Shown here: positions 7,654 to 17,110 of the stretch, in pieces
Layout of the letters: the number at the start of each line of letters is the position of its first letter
How positions within the stretch are numbered: the stretch's first letter is position 1
From: a virus
IMG/VR virus record: IMGVR_UViG_3300006802_000264
Coordinates: 1 to 34,862 of that record
Reading direction: 5' to 3' (one strand)
Length of the DNA: 34,862 bases
Made by a program: the position numbers and the translations under genes
The notes under the pieces: generated by a model
Seen by the model: only the letters and a program-made list of their open reading frames with translations
Told to the model about the DNA's origin: nothing
Databases searched by the model: none

Positions 7654-9011
7654 ATCAAGGAAAGTATGGGCCTGTTAATCCTCAAGATTATCCTACTCCC
7701 CCCGGCCCGAATTACTATACTTATGGCGAGCGTCCCGGCTGGGTTTATAATCCTTACGACGATAAATACTACCCTAATCGACAAGAGCAAGGGGATTATT
7801 TACGAGATCAAGGGGCGCTAGATAAGAAAAAGAAAGAGCCTGGCCTAGCCGCAACAGCTGGAACCGTCGTTGGTGGAGCGGCTGCCGTTAAGCTTGGTAC
7901 TGACATCGGCTCAGGCCAGTACGGGATTAGTGATCTTACCGGGATTTTCGGCGATGGCGGCACGCAAGCTGCTGGGCAAGTTGGCACACAGGCCGCAGCT
8001 GACGTTGCCTTTGATCAAGCGGCTCAGTATGGCGTGGATACAGGCTTACAATACGGAGCGCAAACCGCTTCGGAAGCGGCCTTAGCCGAAGGCGGTGGGG
8101 CTTCGACTACTAGCACCTTATCCGCTGTGCAGCCTTGGCTCACGGCTGCAGCGATCGCGTATGCTTCTTATAAGAATTACCAAGGGCTAAGCAAAGCTAA
8201 AAAAGCTGTTGGCGGTGGTCCGCTAACGGACAAAGAAATCCGCAAAACGGACATGCTTGGATCTTGGGAGGATCTCAAGGATAAAGTTATTCCTAGCGAG
8301 CTAAGGCCTTTCGGCTCTTTAAGAGAGCTAGGGTTTAAGCACATTTTAGGCTTTGGCTCGACTAAAAACGACGATCAAATCATGCGTGATCGCGTGCGCA
8401 AGAATATCAAAGAGTTCGGCTTAGTCGACGATGATTGGAACGTGGATCTAGCCGGTGGTGCAAAGTTTGACATAGGTAAAGACGGGCAAGAGGCTGCGTA
8501 TAATGTTGATTTTGACAATCCTTTAGCGCATGGCGCTGCGGCTTGGTCTGGCGCTTTTGCTCGAGTCTTTACTGGCGGTAATGAAAAGCTAAAAGACGAT
8601 TTTACGGGCTATTTTGCTAATGCTGCGATGAGCAACGCCAAAGATCTGGGCGATGTGCGCAAAAACCTTATCCACATGATGGAAAGCAAGGGCCTGACCG
8701 GGGATAAGGTGATAGCGACTCTTAATGAGCAGCTACAAGAAGGGCAGATAGATCAGCAAACTTTCGATATCCACATGAATAGTCTGTCTGAGCTTTACGA
8801 AGGGCGAGACCCTACAGCGCCACCAGGCCCAGCGCAGCAAGTTGCATTGCCTCCACAAATCCCCGGCGGATCTGAAACAGCGCAAAAAGCCCAAGCGGGC
8901 TATGAAGCTAGAAACCCAGCAGATGTTGCTTTTGATCAAGCGGCTGGGGTTACCCCAGTAAAGCGTCCCCTAACCCCCGAAGAAGAAGAAGCATTTAATA
9001 GGATTGCATAA
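7650..9011 (+). CDS. Probable internal virion (ejection-type) protein
   Basis: A 453-residue protein. I use ATG 7650, which overlaps the adaptor stop as ATGA and has GGGGAGG at 7635-7640, rather than an in-frame TTG at 7632. The first 60 residues are Tyr/Pro-rich. Gly/Ala-rich, partly hydrophobic stretches follow (about 65-180, including AATAGTVVGGAAAVKLGTDI), then a soluble helical part. Such composition is common in podovirus proteins ejected with the DNA. It contains the ADVAFDQA motif twice, at 7998-8021 and 8919-8942. The exact function is unknown. Confidence 0.5.
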   Translation: MNQGKYGPVNPQDYPTPPGPNYYTYGERPGWVYNPYDDKYYPNRQEQGDYLRDQGALDKKKKEPGLAATAGTVVGGAAAVKLGTDIGSGQYGISDLTGIFGDGGTQAAGQVGTQAAADVAFDQAAQYGVDTGLQYGAQTASEAALAEGGGASTTSTLSAVQPWLTAAAIAYASYKNYQGLSKAKKAVGGGPLTDKEIRKTDMLGSWEDLKDKVIPSELRPFGSLRELGFKHILGFGSTKNDDQIMRDRVRKNIKEFGLVDDDWNVDLAGGAKFDIGKDGQEAAYNVDFDNPLAHGAAAWSGAFARVFTGGNEKLKDDFTGYFANAAMSNAKDLGDVRKNLIHMMESKGLTGDKVIATLNEQLQEGQIDQQTFDIHMNSLSELYEGRDPTAPPGPAQQVALPPQIPGGSETAQKAQAGYEARNPADVAFDQAAGVTPVKRPLTPEEEEAFNRIA

Positions 9012-9481
9012 TGTACGGATATCAACAGAAAGGAATGCTAGCGGGAATGCAACCGCCTCAACAACTTGGCAGGGCGGTGGCTCCAGTTTCGCAAGGCCGC
9101 CCCAGCTTTGCCGGGTCTGCTGCCCAGCCACCATTTCAGCAGCAGCCACCACAGGGCCAGGGAATGGGGCTCCCGCCTGGGATTACCCCGCAACGATTGC
9201 GCCAGTATGCAATGCAAGGCCGCCCGGAATATAACCGTGTGCAAAACTATCTTGAACAACGCCGAAGCGGTGGCGCACCACAGCCTGGGCCAACCCCAGC
9301 AGATGTGGCCTTTGATCAGGCCTCTCAAAGGGCTGCTTTCCAAAGAGCCCCACAGCAGCCAATGAATGCGCAACCTATGAACGCGCAACCTCAGCAGCGC
9401 CGCATGGCTCCAGGCAGGCACGCAATGCAGCGGGGAATTCGTAGAAATAGACGAGTTATGAACGAGCGAACGGGATACTAA
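9011..9481 (+). CDS. Gln/Pro-rich basic virion-module protein
   Basis: A 156-residue low-complexity protein: Gln, Pro and Gly rich through most of its length, with QPMNAQPMNAQP repeats near residue 120 and a strongly basic Arg/Met-rich tail. It holds a third ADVAFDQA motif at 9299-9322. It starts at TAATG, overlapping the upstream gene, and is itself followed by a TAATG overlap. An unstructured linker or DNA-contacting virion component is likely; I do not recognise a family. Confidence 0.5.
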   Translation: MYGYQQKGMLAGMQPPQQLGRAVAPVSQGRPSFAGSAAQPPFQQQPPQGQGMGLPPGITPQRLRQYAMQGRPEYNRVQNYLEQRRSGGAPQPGPTPADVAFDQASQRAAFQRAPQQPMNAQPMNAQPQQRRMAPGRHAMQRGIRRNRRVMNERTGY

Positions 9482-10068
9482 TGATCGATCCAAGGATACA
9501 AGCTCAGGCAGAGAGTGAGGCTTTTGTAAGCGCGGCTAACTATAAGATGGATCCTAGTCTGCAGGGATATCAGCCAAACATGCTACAGCGCGCTGATCTG
9601 TCGGGTATGCAAAGGCAAGGCCCGTCGGATCTAGCGCAAGGCATAGGGGCTGCAATGCAGCAAAATGGGAACCCGCTTGCCCCCCCTCAGTCTCCAGGTG
9701 CTCCAGGGCAACCGGGAGAAGAGGCGGTAACTAAAAGCAACGTGCTGTGGAAGCCTGTATCGGAGAAGGGAGGCCTTGCGGTTTTATTCCCTTACAAAGC
9801 GGGCCAAGTGGTGATCAAGGATGCAAAAACGGGGGAGATTTTGGATCGTGGTGTTAGCTCTGGAGCTTCTAACGGGTATGCTGATACTGTGCGCTTTTCT
9901 CGGCCTGGCACTGCTTTTAACGATGTGATCATCGAAGATTCGAGCGGCAAGCAGATGTATGTGCGCAATGGTGGCATGCGCAATGAAAACCTAGCCGCAA
10001 GCGCTAAGCCTGCAGGCCCTATGGGGCTAGGGCAGCCAAAAGATCCATTTTTGCTAGAAGGGTTATAG
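9481..10068 (+). CDS. Virion-module protein with an LWKP domain
   Basis: A 195-residue protein. An N-terminal helical and Gln/Pro-rich part (about 1-80) is followed by a compact beta domain at about 88-165 that opens with NVLWKPVSEKGGLAVLFPYK and contains GASNGYADTVRFSRPG. The same domain occurs in the exported protein at 17098-17769, so the genome carries two divergent copies. It seems to be a small beta-sandwich module that I have no function for; surface or carbohydrate binding would fit. It starts at TAATG and precedes the gp10-like gene. Confidence 0.55.
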   Translation: MIDPRIQAQAESEAFVSAANYKMDPSLQGYQPNMLQRADLSGMQRQGPSDLAQGIGAAMQQNGNPLAPPQSPGAPGQPGEEAVTKSNVLWKPVSEKGGLAVLFPYKAGQVVIKDAKTGEILDRGVSSGASNGYADTVRFSRPGTAFNDVIIEDSSGKQMYVRNGGMRNENLAASAKPAGPMGLGQPKDPFLLEGL

Positions 10069-10073
10069 ATTGA

Positions 10074-11630
10074 GTGGGAAGATCTCAAGGAACCCAAGCA
10101 TACAAGATTTCAGCCCCTCTCGGGGGCCTGAATGTTCGCGATCCTGAAAATCGAGTAGGGCCTAACGAGGCTTTAGCTCTAAAAAATTACTATGCCCTGC
10201 ATTCTTCTATTCGTGCTGTTGGTAATAGCACACAAGTAGTCACGGCAATGGATGCCGATGATGTTTACTCTATGACTTCCTGGTCGCTTTCAACCGGAGC
10301 GGAGCGGATTGTTGCCGTTGCTCCTACAAAGATCTACCTGATTAATAGCTCTTATTCCGTGTCTGACATTACGGGATCGGGCACGATTTCAAACAATGCC
10401 CAAGGGGCAAATTGTCAATTTGTGCCTTTTAGCAATCGGCTTTTTATTATTAATCAAAATAATAATGATGACATTTCTGTCATAGACAGAACTGGAGGTG
10501 CAGCCACCTTAGCTGCTTTTACTGGCCCCTCGAGCGATGACAAGATCCTAGGTTATGGCTGGGCTTACAAAGGCCGTTTGTATTTTATCGAAGGCCAAGC
10601 GGCAACGTTTTCAAGCTCATTTTGGTATGCAGGGCTAGGTGCTGTCACAGGCTCTTTAACCGAAGTGGATCTAGCTGAGATTCTGCAAGACGTTGAGCAC
10701 TTAATGTGGGGCGCTTCCTGGTCGTTTAACCAAGGGGGTTATAACGAAGAGCTGTGCGTTATAGGGACTTACTCCGGCGAGCTCCTGATCTATTCAGGCG
10801 ATAACCCTGCGGCTGATAACTGGGAGCTAGTTATTAGGGCTAAGATTCCAAGGCCGATTGGGCGTAGGGCAATAGTAAAGATCGGATCTGATCTTGCTAT
10901 AGCCACAGTCGAAGGAATCATTCTTTTATCCCAAGCCCTATCTGCAAATGCTACTCCGGCCTCTCTTTATACTGTAACCGATAAAGTGCGGCGGCATTAT
11001 GAACGAGGCGGCGCATGGTCGGACAGAAACACTCCGCAGGACGTTGAAAAAAATCAGATTATACTTTCCACCGAAGAGCCTTTTTTATACACGCAAGTAA
11101 AAACTTTAGAGGCGACAATAGGTGATGATCCGCTTATCTTTGCTCTGAATTTACGCACAGGCGGCTGGTCATCTCTGACAACAACTGCCGACGATGCGCT
11201 TTTGTCAATCTGTTTTGCCTTTGGCGATTTGCATTATTCAACGCCGGATAATGGAATTTATATTCTGGAATCTTCTAGCACCCAGGGCGATGTGCGCGAA
11301 TGGGCTACAGGGTGGCTTGATCTAGGAATCTCTGAGATTAAATCAATTACCTATGCAAGGCTCTTTGCTAATCATACGGCCTTAAGCTCGAACGCCTCCA
11401 CGGATTACACCTTAACGATTAATCGCGACTATAAGGCTTCCGGGATTAACACAGTCTCAAAAACTGCCACCATGGCGGGCTCGGCATCCACAGAAATGAC
11501 CGATCCCACCGAGTTTGAGATAGGAATCACGGGGCGCTGGTTTCAGTTCGTTGTTACGGCAGATAATCAAGGGATAGACGAGATAACGGAGCTTGAAATA
11601 GAATTCGAAGTAGGCGGAGGACTTAACTGA
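10074..11630 (+). CDS. Tail protein, P22 gp10-like packaged-DNA stabilisation protein
   Basis: A 518-residue protein, close to the size of P22 gp10 (about 470). It starts at GTG 10074, since an in-frame TGA lies immediately upstream. The N-terminus APLGGLNVRDPENRVGPNEA, followed by repeated beta blades (VPFSNRLFIINQNN, YGWAYKGRLYFIEG, LAIATVEGIILLS), matches the tail-hub family in P22-like phages. In those phages the protein closes the tail tube and keeps DNA in. A C-terminal beta domain (about 400-515) probably contacts the tail tip. Position after the adaptor region supports this. Confidence 0.7.
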   Translation: MGRSQGTQAYKISAPLGGLNVRDPENRVGPNEALALKNYYALHSSIRAVGNSTQVVTAMDADDVYSMTSWSLSTGAERIVAVAPTKIYLINSSYSVSDITGSGTISNNAQGANCQFVPFSNRLFIINQNNNDDISVIDRTGGAATLAAFTGPSSDDKILGYGWAYKGRLYFIEGQAATFSSSFWYAGLGAVTGSLTEVDLAEILQDVEHLMWGASWSFNQGGYNEELCVIGTYSGELLIYSGDNPAADNWELVIRAKIPRPIGRRAIVKIGSDLAIATVEGIILLSQALSANATPASLYTVTDKVRRHYERGGAWSDRNTPQDVEKNQIILSTEEPFLYTQVKTLEATIGDDPLIFALNLRTGGWSSLTTTADDALLSICFAFGDLHYSTPDNGIYILESSSTQGDVREWATGWLDLGISEIKSITYARLFANHTALSSNASTDYTLTINRDYKASGINTVSKTATMAGSASTEMTDPTEFEIGITGRWFQFVVTADNQGIDEITELEIEFEVGGGLN

Positions 11631-12988
11631 TGGCAATGCCTAACTATTCTCAGATGAGCAAAGAGCAGCTCCGCGCTGCCTTAGCTAAGAATCGAAAGAT
11701 CGTGCAAGACAGGGGCGGCCCATCGGCTGCGCCAAATTACTATAAGCGCGTGCAAGCTATCCGCGCGGCCCTAAAGGGTGGCGATGCCGGTACGGGCACT
11801 AATTATCTTGATAATGTAACGCCGCAAACTCCCGAGCAACAAGTTGTTAAGCAAACAAACAAAATTGACATTGATCGCCCTGGCTCAGCGGTAAAGGCCG
11901 AGCAGTCGGCAGCGGATCTGCAAGCTACAAAAAATATTGGTTACTTTAACCCCTCGCAGTACGGGCCTTATGGCTCGCAGGTGGTTACGTTTGATGAAAA
12001 CGGAAACCCGGTCTTAACCACTAATCTCTCCCCTGAGCAGCAAGCTCTATATGAGCAAGGCGTTGGGCTGTCTCAGCAAGGCATGCAATTTGCTCAAGGC
12101 CGATTACAAGGACTGGATCAAAGCTTTCAATCAGGGGCTATTGATAGGTTTCAAAACTACACCTCAGGGTTTAACCCTCAAGCTATGGAGCGGCTGCAGG
12201 GGTATCAAACAGACTTTGCCCCGGAGCTTGCAGATAGGTGGTCTTCGGGGGATTTAGAGGCTGATAGAGCAAGGATCGAGGATGAGGTATTCGGACGACT
12301 TACCCGAGGACTTGATGAGGATCAAACCCGAGCCCTGGAAGCCAAAAAGCAAGAGCTTTTTAACAAGGGAATTCCGTATTCCAACGATCCGAATTCTCGT
12401 TACCAACAAGAAATTGGAGACATCAATGAGCGTTTTGATTTGGCTCGCACCGATGCGCGTCAACGTGCCGTTGAAGTGGGTGGGACAGAGTACAGCCGAG
12501 CTTTTGGAATTGGCGAGCAGCTAAGGGGTAATCAATTGTCTGAGCAAACTGGAATCCGCCAGCAAAATCTTGGTGAGATTCAAAACCAGTTTGGTCTGGA
12601 GCAATCTCAACGACAACAAAACCTTTCGGAAATCGGTCAAGAGTTTGCCTTTGACCAGGCAGCTAGAAACCAGAATCTTTCTGAGCTTGGCTTTTTGGCT
12701 AACCTTGGCCCAGGCCAGCAGCAAGGAAATTACAGTCCTTATCAAGCGCCTCCGGCTTATGATCCTGTGTCTCCTTTTGCAGCCTTTTTGGGAATGCAGG
12801 GACTACAAGACACCGATGCGCAAAGAGAGCTTGAAAAGTATTTGGCTAATTTACAAGCAAGTACATCCCTGCAAGCGCTAACATTGCCGCCGGGGCTTCG
12901 AAGTATGCCACCGATGCACAAAAGGCTAGTCAAAACCCTGAAGATGGCGTGTTTGTTGGCGGAGGTAGCTTCTAATGGCGGATCTTAG
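11630..12988 (+). CDS. Helical virion protein (ejection-type), probable C-terminal frameshift
   Basis: A 452-residue protein, Gln/Glu/Arg-rich and mostly helical. A conserved-looking helical block (about 205-300: ADRARIEDEVFGRLTRGLDE, then AKKQELFNKGIPYSNDPNSR) precedes short repeated Gln-rich units (QNLGEIQNQFGLEQSQRQQN, then LSEIGQEFAFDQAARNQ). It is common near ejection proteins in podoviruses. The last 35 or so residues look wrong. Moving to the -1 frame near 12870-12885 gives SANIAAGASKYATDAQKASQ and a stop at 12972-12974 that abuts the next ATG. A 1-nt indel is the simplest explanation. Confidence 0.55.
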   Translation: MAMPNYSQMSKEQLRAALAKNRKIVQDRGGPSAAPNYYKRVQAIRAALKGGDAGTGTNYLDNVTPQTPEQQVVKQTNKIDIDRPGSAVKAEQSAADLQATKNIGYFNPSQYGPYGSQVVTFDENGNPVLTTNLSPEQQALYEQGVGLSQQGMQFAQGRLQGLDQSFQSGAIDRFQNYTSGFNPQAMERLQGYQTDFAPELADRWSSGDLEADRARIEDEVFGRLTRGLDEDQTRALEAKKQELFNKGIPYSNDPNSRYQQEIGDINERFDLARTDARQRAVEVGGTEYSRAFGIGEQLRGNQLSEQTGIRQQNLGEIQNQFGLEQSQRQQNLSEIGQEFAFDQAARNQNLSELGFLANLGPGQQQGNYSPYQAPPAYDPVSPFAAFLGMQGLQDTDAQRELEKYLANLQASTSLQALTLPPGLRSMPPMHKRLVKTLKMACLLAEVASNGGS

Positions 12989-14063
12989 TTACACAGATCT
13001 TTTAAGCTTAATTCAGGCTAACGGTGTTAGGGATAAGGCGATAGCGGAATCAGATCCCTATGCTCAATGGGGACAAGTTCCCGAACTAGGATCGCAATTA
13101 GTGTTACAAGGCGCTGCTTCGGGAGCTTACAGCCCAAAAGAGATTCTAATCGGTGGACTTTTAACAGGCCTTGGTCAAGGCTTGTTTAGTGGAGCTTCTA
13201 AGAGTTATCAGTCTCGAGCAAAAGAGGCTTACGACACAGCGCTTGGTGCAAGCCTGGCCGGACAAGATCTAGATCGCCCTGCGGTACTAGATCAAGACGT
13301 CTTTGATTTAGCCAAAAAGCAAGGGCTACTTTTTAAGCTACAAAAGGGAGCGGCCAGAGAAAAGGCCGCACAGGATTTGCAAACCGCAGGAATGGAAGCT
13401 TATCTAAAATCCCAAATGGGTAAAAAGGGCGAGTTTTCAGCCTATGACAATATGGAAGCGAATGACGCTGCAAGCTTTTTAGACCCTCGCAAGAAAGCTG
13501 TCTTAGACTACGAGGGTAAGATCTATGACAGGATTACAAAATCGCCAACTTATGTGCAGTTTTCCGATATAGATAAAAACTTCCAAGCCCTTAAAGCATT
13601 AGCGCCTTTGGATAATCGGGCGGCCTCGGTTGGTATGATTTCTTCGCTTGCTAGAATCTGGGATCCTGAAGGGACCGTGAGAGAGGGCGAATATAGACTT
13701 AACGCTGCCGCACAGTCTGCCTTAGATGACATCTACGGAGGCTGGAGAGAGGTAGTAGAAGGAAAAGGCCGACTAAGCCCCCAGGCTAAAAATGATATTA
13801 TTCAAGCCGCTGGTGCTAAATACAATGAATTTGGAAAGGCCTATGAAGCAGAGCGAGAGGCGCAATATCAAGCCTTAGAAAAGCTAGGGGGAAGCAGGGC
13901 CAATATTCCCACTTTTGATTTTGAGCCATTCGAAGGGTTTGGGGGTGGCGGATCTCCTAATACTCCAGCTCCAAACATTCCAGAAAGTATAGAAGGAATG
14001 GAAATTACAGCCGACGGAAAATACTTTGTAGATCACAAAACAAAACAATTAATTCCTCGATAA
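12975..14063 (+). CDS. Internal virion protein, ejection-type
   Basis: A 362-residue protein. Hydrophobic Gly-rich helices (about 55-75, ILIGGLLTGLGQGLFSGA) sit before a long charged helical section. The stretch SLARIWDPEGTVREGEYRLN (about 227-246) matches a pattern common in podovirus internal proteins, where a (V/T)VREGE(Y/F) motif recurs. The end is Gly/Pro-rich with a short beta hairpin (MEITADGKYFVDHKTKQ). Its ATG directly follows the -1-frame stop of the previous gene. A role in the DNA-ejection conduit is inferred from pattern and neighbours. Confidence 0.5.
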   Translation: MADLSYTDLLSLIQANGVRDKAIAESDPYAQWGQVPELGSQLVLQGAASGAYSPKEILIGGLLTGLGQGLFSGASKSYQSRAKEAYDTALGASLAGQDLDRPAVLDQDVFDLAKKQGLLFKLQKGAAREKAAQDLQTAGMEAYLKSQMGKKGEFSAYDNMEANDAASFLDPRKKAVLDYEGKIYDRITKSPTYVQFSDIDKNFQALKALAPLDNRAASVGMISSLARIWDPEGTVREGEYRLNAAAQSALDDIYGGWREVVEGKGRLSPQAKNDIIQAAGAKYNEFGKAYEAEREAQYQALEKLGGSRANIPTFDFEPFEGFGGGGSPNTPAPNIPESIEGMEITADGKYFVDHKTKQLIPR

Positions 14064-14064
14064 A

Positions 14065-16641
14065 ATGGCAACGAGCGAAGAACTACTAGAGCAAGGCTAT
14101 ACAATAGCCGCCCCTGCGTCCGATCCAGGCCCAACGCCCGAGCCTACAACCGAAGTCTCCACTGTTTTAAATACAGACAACTTGCTTGCTCAAGGCTACA
14201 CCATTGCCGAGCCTCAATCTTTACCCGGTAAATACGGACGATCTTTAGCAAAGGGGGGAGCGGATCTTTGGGGAATGATAATGCAAGCAGCTTTGCCAGT
14301 GCCCCCTTCTGCAGGCGGTGGCCCATTGCCTCTCTTGCAAAGAATGGCGGGGCAGGAAACGCCCGAGCTTGTAATGGAGAAAGTGAACAAGGCAAGAGAG
14401 GAGGTTGTTTCAGATCCTCAATACGAAACCAAAACAGGAAGAGTTTTAGGGGCAACGGTTGAAGCGCTTCCTACGGCTGTTATTCCAGGCGGTGGCGGCT
14501 GGTTGGCAAGGCTTGCAACGGCTGCAAGTGGGGGGGCTGGGGGACAAATCGCTGAAGAGTTTGGGCAAAACCCCTTGCTAGGCTCTCTTGCGGGCACTTC
14601 TATCTATGGTTTGGCTCGAGGCGGTACGGGAGCTTTGTTTAAGTCTTTTACCAAACAAGGCCGAGAGGAAATTGCTGGACGTACTTTGCGCCAAGCTGCT
14701 GGCAAAGAGGGGACAAAGAACCTTTTAACAGCAAATGTAGACGATTTGGCAAGTGGATATGTAGACAAAGCCGGACGACCGATTTCTAAAACCTTTGCTG
14801 AAATTGCAAAAACTCCTGGTGCAGCCAAGTTGCAAAAGGCAATCGGGTTAGAGATGGGGGACGAAGGCGGGCAAGTGCTTGATGCTTTAGCCGCACGAGC
14901 TGCGGCCAGGGATAAAAGCTTAGACGATTTAGCTGACGACTTGCTGAAGTTACACCCAACTGATCGAGGGCAAAAACTAAGAGGCCTTTTGGTCGAAGCC
15001 CAAGAGCAAGCTGACGAAGTGGTTAGCCAAGCTTGGGACCCTGTGCGATTAACTGATATTCGATTTGATACGGAGGGTGCTGCTAAAGAGATCGCAAAAG
15101 AAGCCACTCGAGCCGGTAAGGTTGTCCCTCTTAGCGCTAATGCTAATCGAGTCTTAGCCGCTATTGACGAGGGAGCAGGAACGCTTAGCACTGAAGATTA
15201 CCAAGCAATTAGATCCGCAGCCGGTCGAGTCTGGAGCCTGGCAGATCGTTCCGGCGATTCTGTCGAGGCTCGAATAATGGGGATCGTCCGAGAGAAACTA
15301 GACGATGCAGCTATAAAAGCCGCAGAACAAGGAAATATCGACAGTCAGAATTTGACAAATTTACGCAACGCGATTGGAGCCACGCGAAAATATAAAGAGG
15401 TGTTCGATGAGGGGTTTATAGGACAGACGCTTCGAACTCGAAAAGGCGAGTTTCGAAAAGGAACGGCGCAGGTAGCCAGAGGGGCCACAGCAACAAAAGA
15501 AGCAGCCGAAGAGGTTGTAACTAAGTTTGGCGCAGATGAAGAAATCGTAAAGCAAGGCCGCTCAGCCCTGGTAGAAGAGCTAGCATATAAAAAGTCCCCA
15601 TCTGCAAAGCTAAAATTACTACAAGACAAAGAGCCTCAATTTAAAGCCTATTTTGACAAGGACTACCCCAAGGTTGAAAAGTTTATAAAGGACTTAGACT
15701 CCGAGGTTGAGATCGACCGACTTAATCAGGCGGCTACTGGAGGACAATCTATAACCGGCCAATATAAAACCTCTGCCGATTTTCTCAAAAACGTTTCAAT
15801 AGGGGTTAAGACTCTAAAGGCGGCGGGAAAAATGGCTTCGGGCGCTGGTGGCGTTGGCGGTTATGCTGCCTTCGGCCCTGCCGGGGGGCTTTTATCGGCG
15901 GTAGTTGGAGGAGTTGCGGGAAGCAAGCTCCAGGCCCTTGCTCAAATGCAAGAGGGGCAAATCAAAGAGCTTTTAGTCTCTGCTATGGCTGAGCCTGCAA
16001 TGGCAAAGCTTTTAATGCAGGCTCCAACTGAAAGCACTATAACCGCAATTCTAAAAGCATTGCCAATAGGTGGGACAATAGGAGCAAAGGGAGAAATTAA
16101 CGATGCGCTTTCTGCTGACAACCGAGCATCTAAAAAGGCTTCTGAAAACCGCCCGACAAGCATTTTTGACATTCAAAAAAAAACTAAAGCCCAAGGGCCA
16201 GCGAACGCGGATCCAGTAGACGATCTTGCTTTTATTAGAAAGCATGAGGGTCTGCGCTTAAAGCCTTACAAGGACACTGGCGGCGTAAAAACTATCGGCT
16301 ATGGGCACACGGGGGAAGGGGTCAAAAAGGTTTCGATCACAAAAGACGAGGCCGAAAAGCTTTTGAAAAAAGACACTGAGACAGCCAGAAAGGCCATAGA
16401 TCAATATGTTGATGTGAAGCTTACACCTGAGCAACGAGCGGCGCTCACGTCTTTTGTGTTTAACGTAGGCGCTGGGAATTTCCGTAATTCTACTTTGCTC
16501 AAAAAGCTAAATAAGGGCGATTACAAGGGTGCCGCAAAAGAGTTTCATCGTTGGAAATACGATAATGGCAAAGAGCTGGCCGGGCTTGTAAAGCGCCGCA
16601 AAGAAGAAGCCGAGCTATTCTCTCGATCCTTTAAGGTCTAA
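14065..16641 (+). CDS. Large ejection-type protein with C-terminal GH24 lysozyme domain
   Basis: An 858-residue protein. The N-terminus carries a repeated LLxQGYTIAxP unit (residues about 7 and 41). A long helical body follows with hydrophobic Gly-rich segments near 590-625 that could enter a membrane. Residues about 715-855 are a complete GH24 (T4-type) lysozyme: E728 in KHEGLRLKPY, D737 in KDTGG and T743 in KTIGYGHT have exactly the 9- and 6-residue spacings of T4 E11, D20 and T26. A later FNVGAGNFRNSTLLKKLN block matches the family. It probably opens peptidoglycan during DNA entry, possibly also at lysis. Starts 1 nt after the previous stop. Confidence 0.85.
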   Translation: MATSEELLEQGYTIAAPASDPGPTPEPTTEVSTVLNTDNLLAQGYTIAEPQSLPGKYGRSLAKGGADLWGMIMQAALPVPPSAGGGPLPLLQRMAGQETPELVMEKVNKAREEVVSDPQYETKTGRVLGATVEALPTAVIPGGGGWLARLATAASGGAGGQIAEEFGQNPLLGSLAGTSIYGLARGGTGALFKSFTKQGREEIAGRTLRQAAGKEGTKNLLTANVDDLASGYVDKAGRPISKTFAEIAKTPGAAKLQKAIGLEMGDEGGQVLDALAARAAARDKSLDDLADDLLKLHPTDRGQKLRGLLVEAQEQADEVVSQAWDPVRLTDIRFDTEGAAKEIAKEATRAGKVVPLSANANRVLAAIDEGAGTLSTEDYQAIRSAAGRVWSLADRSGDSVEARIMGIVREKLDDAAIKAAEQGNIDSQNLTNLRNAIGATRKYKEVFDEGFIGQTLRTRKGEFRKGTAQVARGATATKEAAEEVVTKFGADEEIVKQGRSALVEELAYKKSPSAKLKLLQDKEPQFKAYFDKDYPKVEKFIKDLDSEVEIDRLNQAATGGQSITGQYKTSADFLKNVSIGVKTLKAAGKMASGAGGVGGYAAFGPAGGLLSAVVGGVAGSKLQALAQMQEGQIKELLVSAMAEPAMAKLLMQAPTESTITAILKALPIGGTIGAKGEINDALSADNRASKKASENRPTSIFDIQKKTKAQGPANADPVDDLAFIRKHEGLRLKPYKDTGGVKTIGYGHTGEGVKKVSITKDEAEKLLKKDTETARKAIDQYVDVKLTPEQRAALTSFVFNVGAGNFRNSTLLKKLNKGDYKGAAKEFHRWKYDNGKELAGLVKRRKEEAELFSRSFKV

Positions 16642-16642
16642 T

Positions 16643-17110
16643 GTGGCAATTGTAGGGCTAGGCAATATTCTAAAAGACGGCTCTTTGTGGCATCGAAAAT
16701 GCGCACAGCGAATCGATATCGTCTCACGTTCCCAGCTAGTTGTAGCGAATAATCAAGACGAAACCTCTGATCATTACCTGGATTATCCAAATAACTTACC
16801 AGGCACCTCCACTCGAGGGCTTATAGCTTTTCGAGCGGGTTGGATCACGGCCCTTTCGTGCGTTTTGACAGTCTCGGTTGAGACTACCCCAGGCACGATA
16901 GATGTGGAGGCACACGTAAATGGCAGCTCCGTTTTTTCTTTCACTATTACAACCTCTGGAACTGGTGAATACACCAATCAGGTAACGCAAGGGATCGACA
17001 TTGACGCAATCGCTGCGGGGGATGTTTTAAATGTGGCTCTTGTATTTGGCACCTTTGTGGGAACTGTTAATGACACTGTAGGAGCGCTAGAGATAACATG
17101 GGCAGAATAA
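16643..17110 (+). CDS. Beta-sandwich structural protein
   Basis: A 155-residue protein starting at GTG 16643, because the ATG at 16641 is out of frame and stops at once. It is beta-rich with GTIDVEAHVNGSSVFSFTIT and VGALEITWAE segments. This resembles short fibre or surface beta-sandwich proteins, like the genes at 14, 6438 and the window's right end. It sits after the lysozyme-bearing protein and overlaps the next gene by 13 nt. A tail-tip or surface role is inferred. Confidence 0.5.
   Translation: MAIVGLGNILKDGSLWHRKCAQRIDIVSRSQLVVANNQDETSDHYLDYPNNLPGTSTRGLIAFRAGWITALSCVLTVSVETTPGTIDVEAHVNGSSVFSFTITTSGTGEYTNQVTQGIDIDAIAAGDVLNVALVFGTFVGTVNDTVGALEITWAE

Noticed and set aside
9038-9493. 151-codon minus-strand open frame across the Gln/Pro-rich gene
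   Set aside because: Low-complexity shadow; the plus-strand gene fits the TAATG overlaps on both sides.
14604-15191. 195-codon minus-strand open frame inside the lysozyme-bearing gene
   Set aside because: It is a composition shadow of a well-supported long gene and is Ser/Ala/Pro-rich without motifs or a start site.
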